DNA of 5,729 bases from JAWXTS01 sp044433305. GTDB taxonomy: Bacteria; Bacteroidota; Bacteroidia; Bacteroidales; Rikenellaceae. Below are positions 5,728 to 5,729 of this stretch, piece by piece. The stretch spans positions 1-5,729 of the forward strand of contig JAWXTS010000088.1 in the NCBI GenBank assembly GCA_044433305.1, in the 5' to 3' direction. Positions within the stretch are counted from its first letter, which is position 1. Each line of letters begins with the position of its first letter. A program made the position numbers and the translations under genes. The notes under the pieces are model-generated. The model ran no database searches. It had not been told where the DNA came from and was given only the letters and a program-made list of their open reading frames with translations.

Positions 5728-5729
5728 AG

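Noticed and set aside
1..5729. Mobile element, CRISPR array, phage or defence system
   Set aside because: I found no transposase or integrase motifs, no regularly spaced repeats, and no attachment-site duplication of the tRNA end within the window; sequence beyond the tRNA is not available.

Overview
The window looks like chromosomal DNA from a member of the Bacteroidota, most likely Bacteroidales. Start-proximal regions carry the TAnnTTTG -7 element typical of that phylum's primary sigma factor, translation starts lack clear Shine-Dalgarno sequences and have A-rich leaders, and the gene families fit: a B12-dependent class II ribonucleotide reductase, a PfkB adenosine-kinase-like protein, and an LspA with a long loop before its second catalytic aspartate. 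The lineage call is inference; no 16S or database search was possible.

Layout: positions 1-2127 hold the N-terminal 709 codons of nrdJ on the minus strand, running off the left edge. Upstream on the same strand is folB (2244-2609). An 80-bp divergent region (2610-2689) separates folB from a plus-strand PfkB sugar/nucleoside kinase (2690-3691). That kinase converges on a minus-strand NAD-dependent epimerase/dehydratase (3688-4767), and the two stop codons share one CTAG. Upstream of the epimerase, on the same strand, is lspA (4835-5434), probably cotranscribed with it. An AT-rich spacer of about 205 bp follows, then a complete tRNA-Ser(UGA) on the plus strand (5640-5727) with its own promoter.

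How the genes fit together: nrdJ (dNTP synthesis), folB (tetrahydrofolate synthesis, needed for thymidylate and purines) and the adenosine-kinase-like enzyme (purine salvage) form a loose nucleotide and one-carbon cluster. lspA (lipoprotein maturation) and the sugar-nucleotide epimerase form an envelope-related pair. All the protein genes are ordinary housekeeping or accessory metabolism; I see no mobile element, CRISPR array, phage gene or defence system. The points most worth a second look are non-coding or structural: a perfect 10-bp inverted repeat forming mirrored -7 boxes between folB and the kinase, an inverted repeat centred on the tRNA promoter's -33 box, the shared CTAG stop, and an epimerase with a Lys where relatives have an active-site Glu plus an extra hydrophilic insertion.
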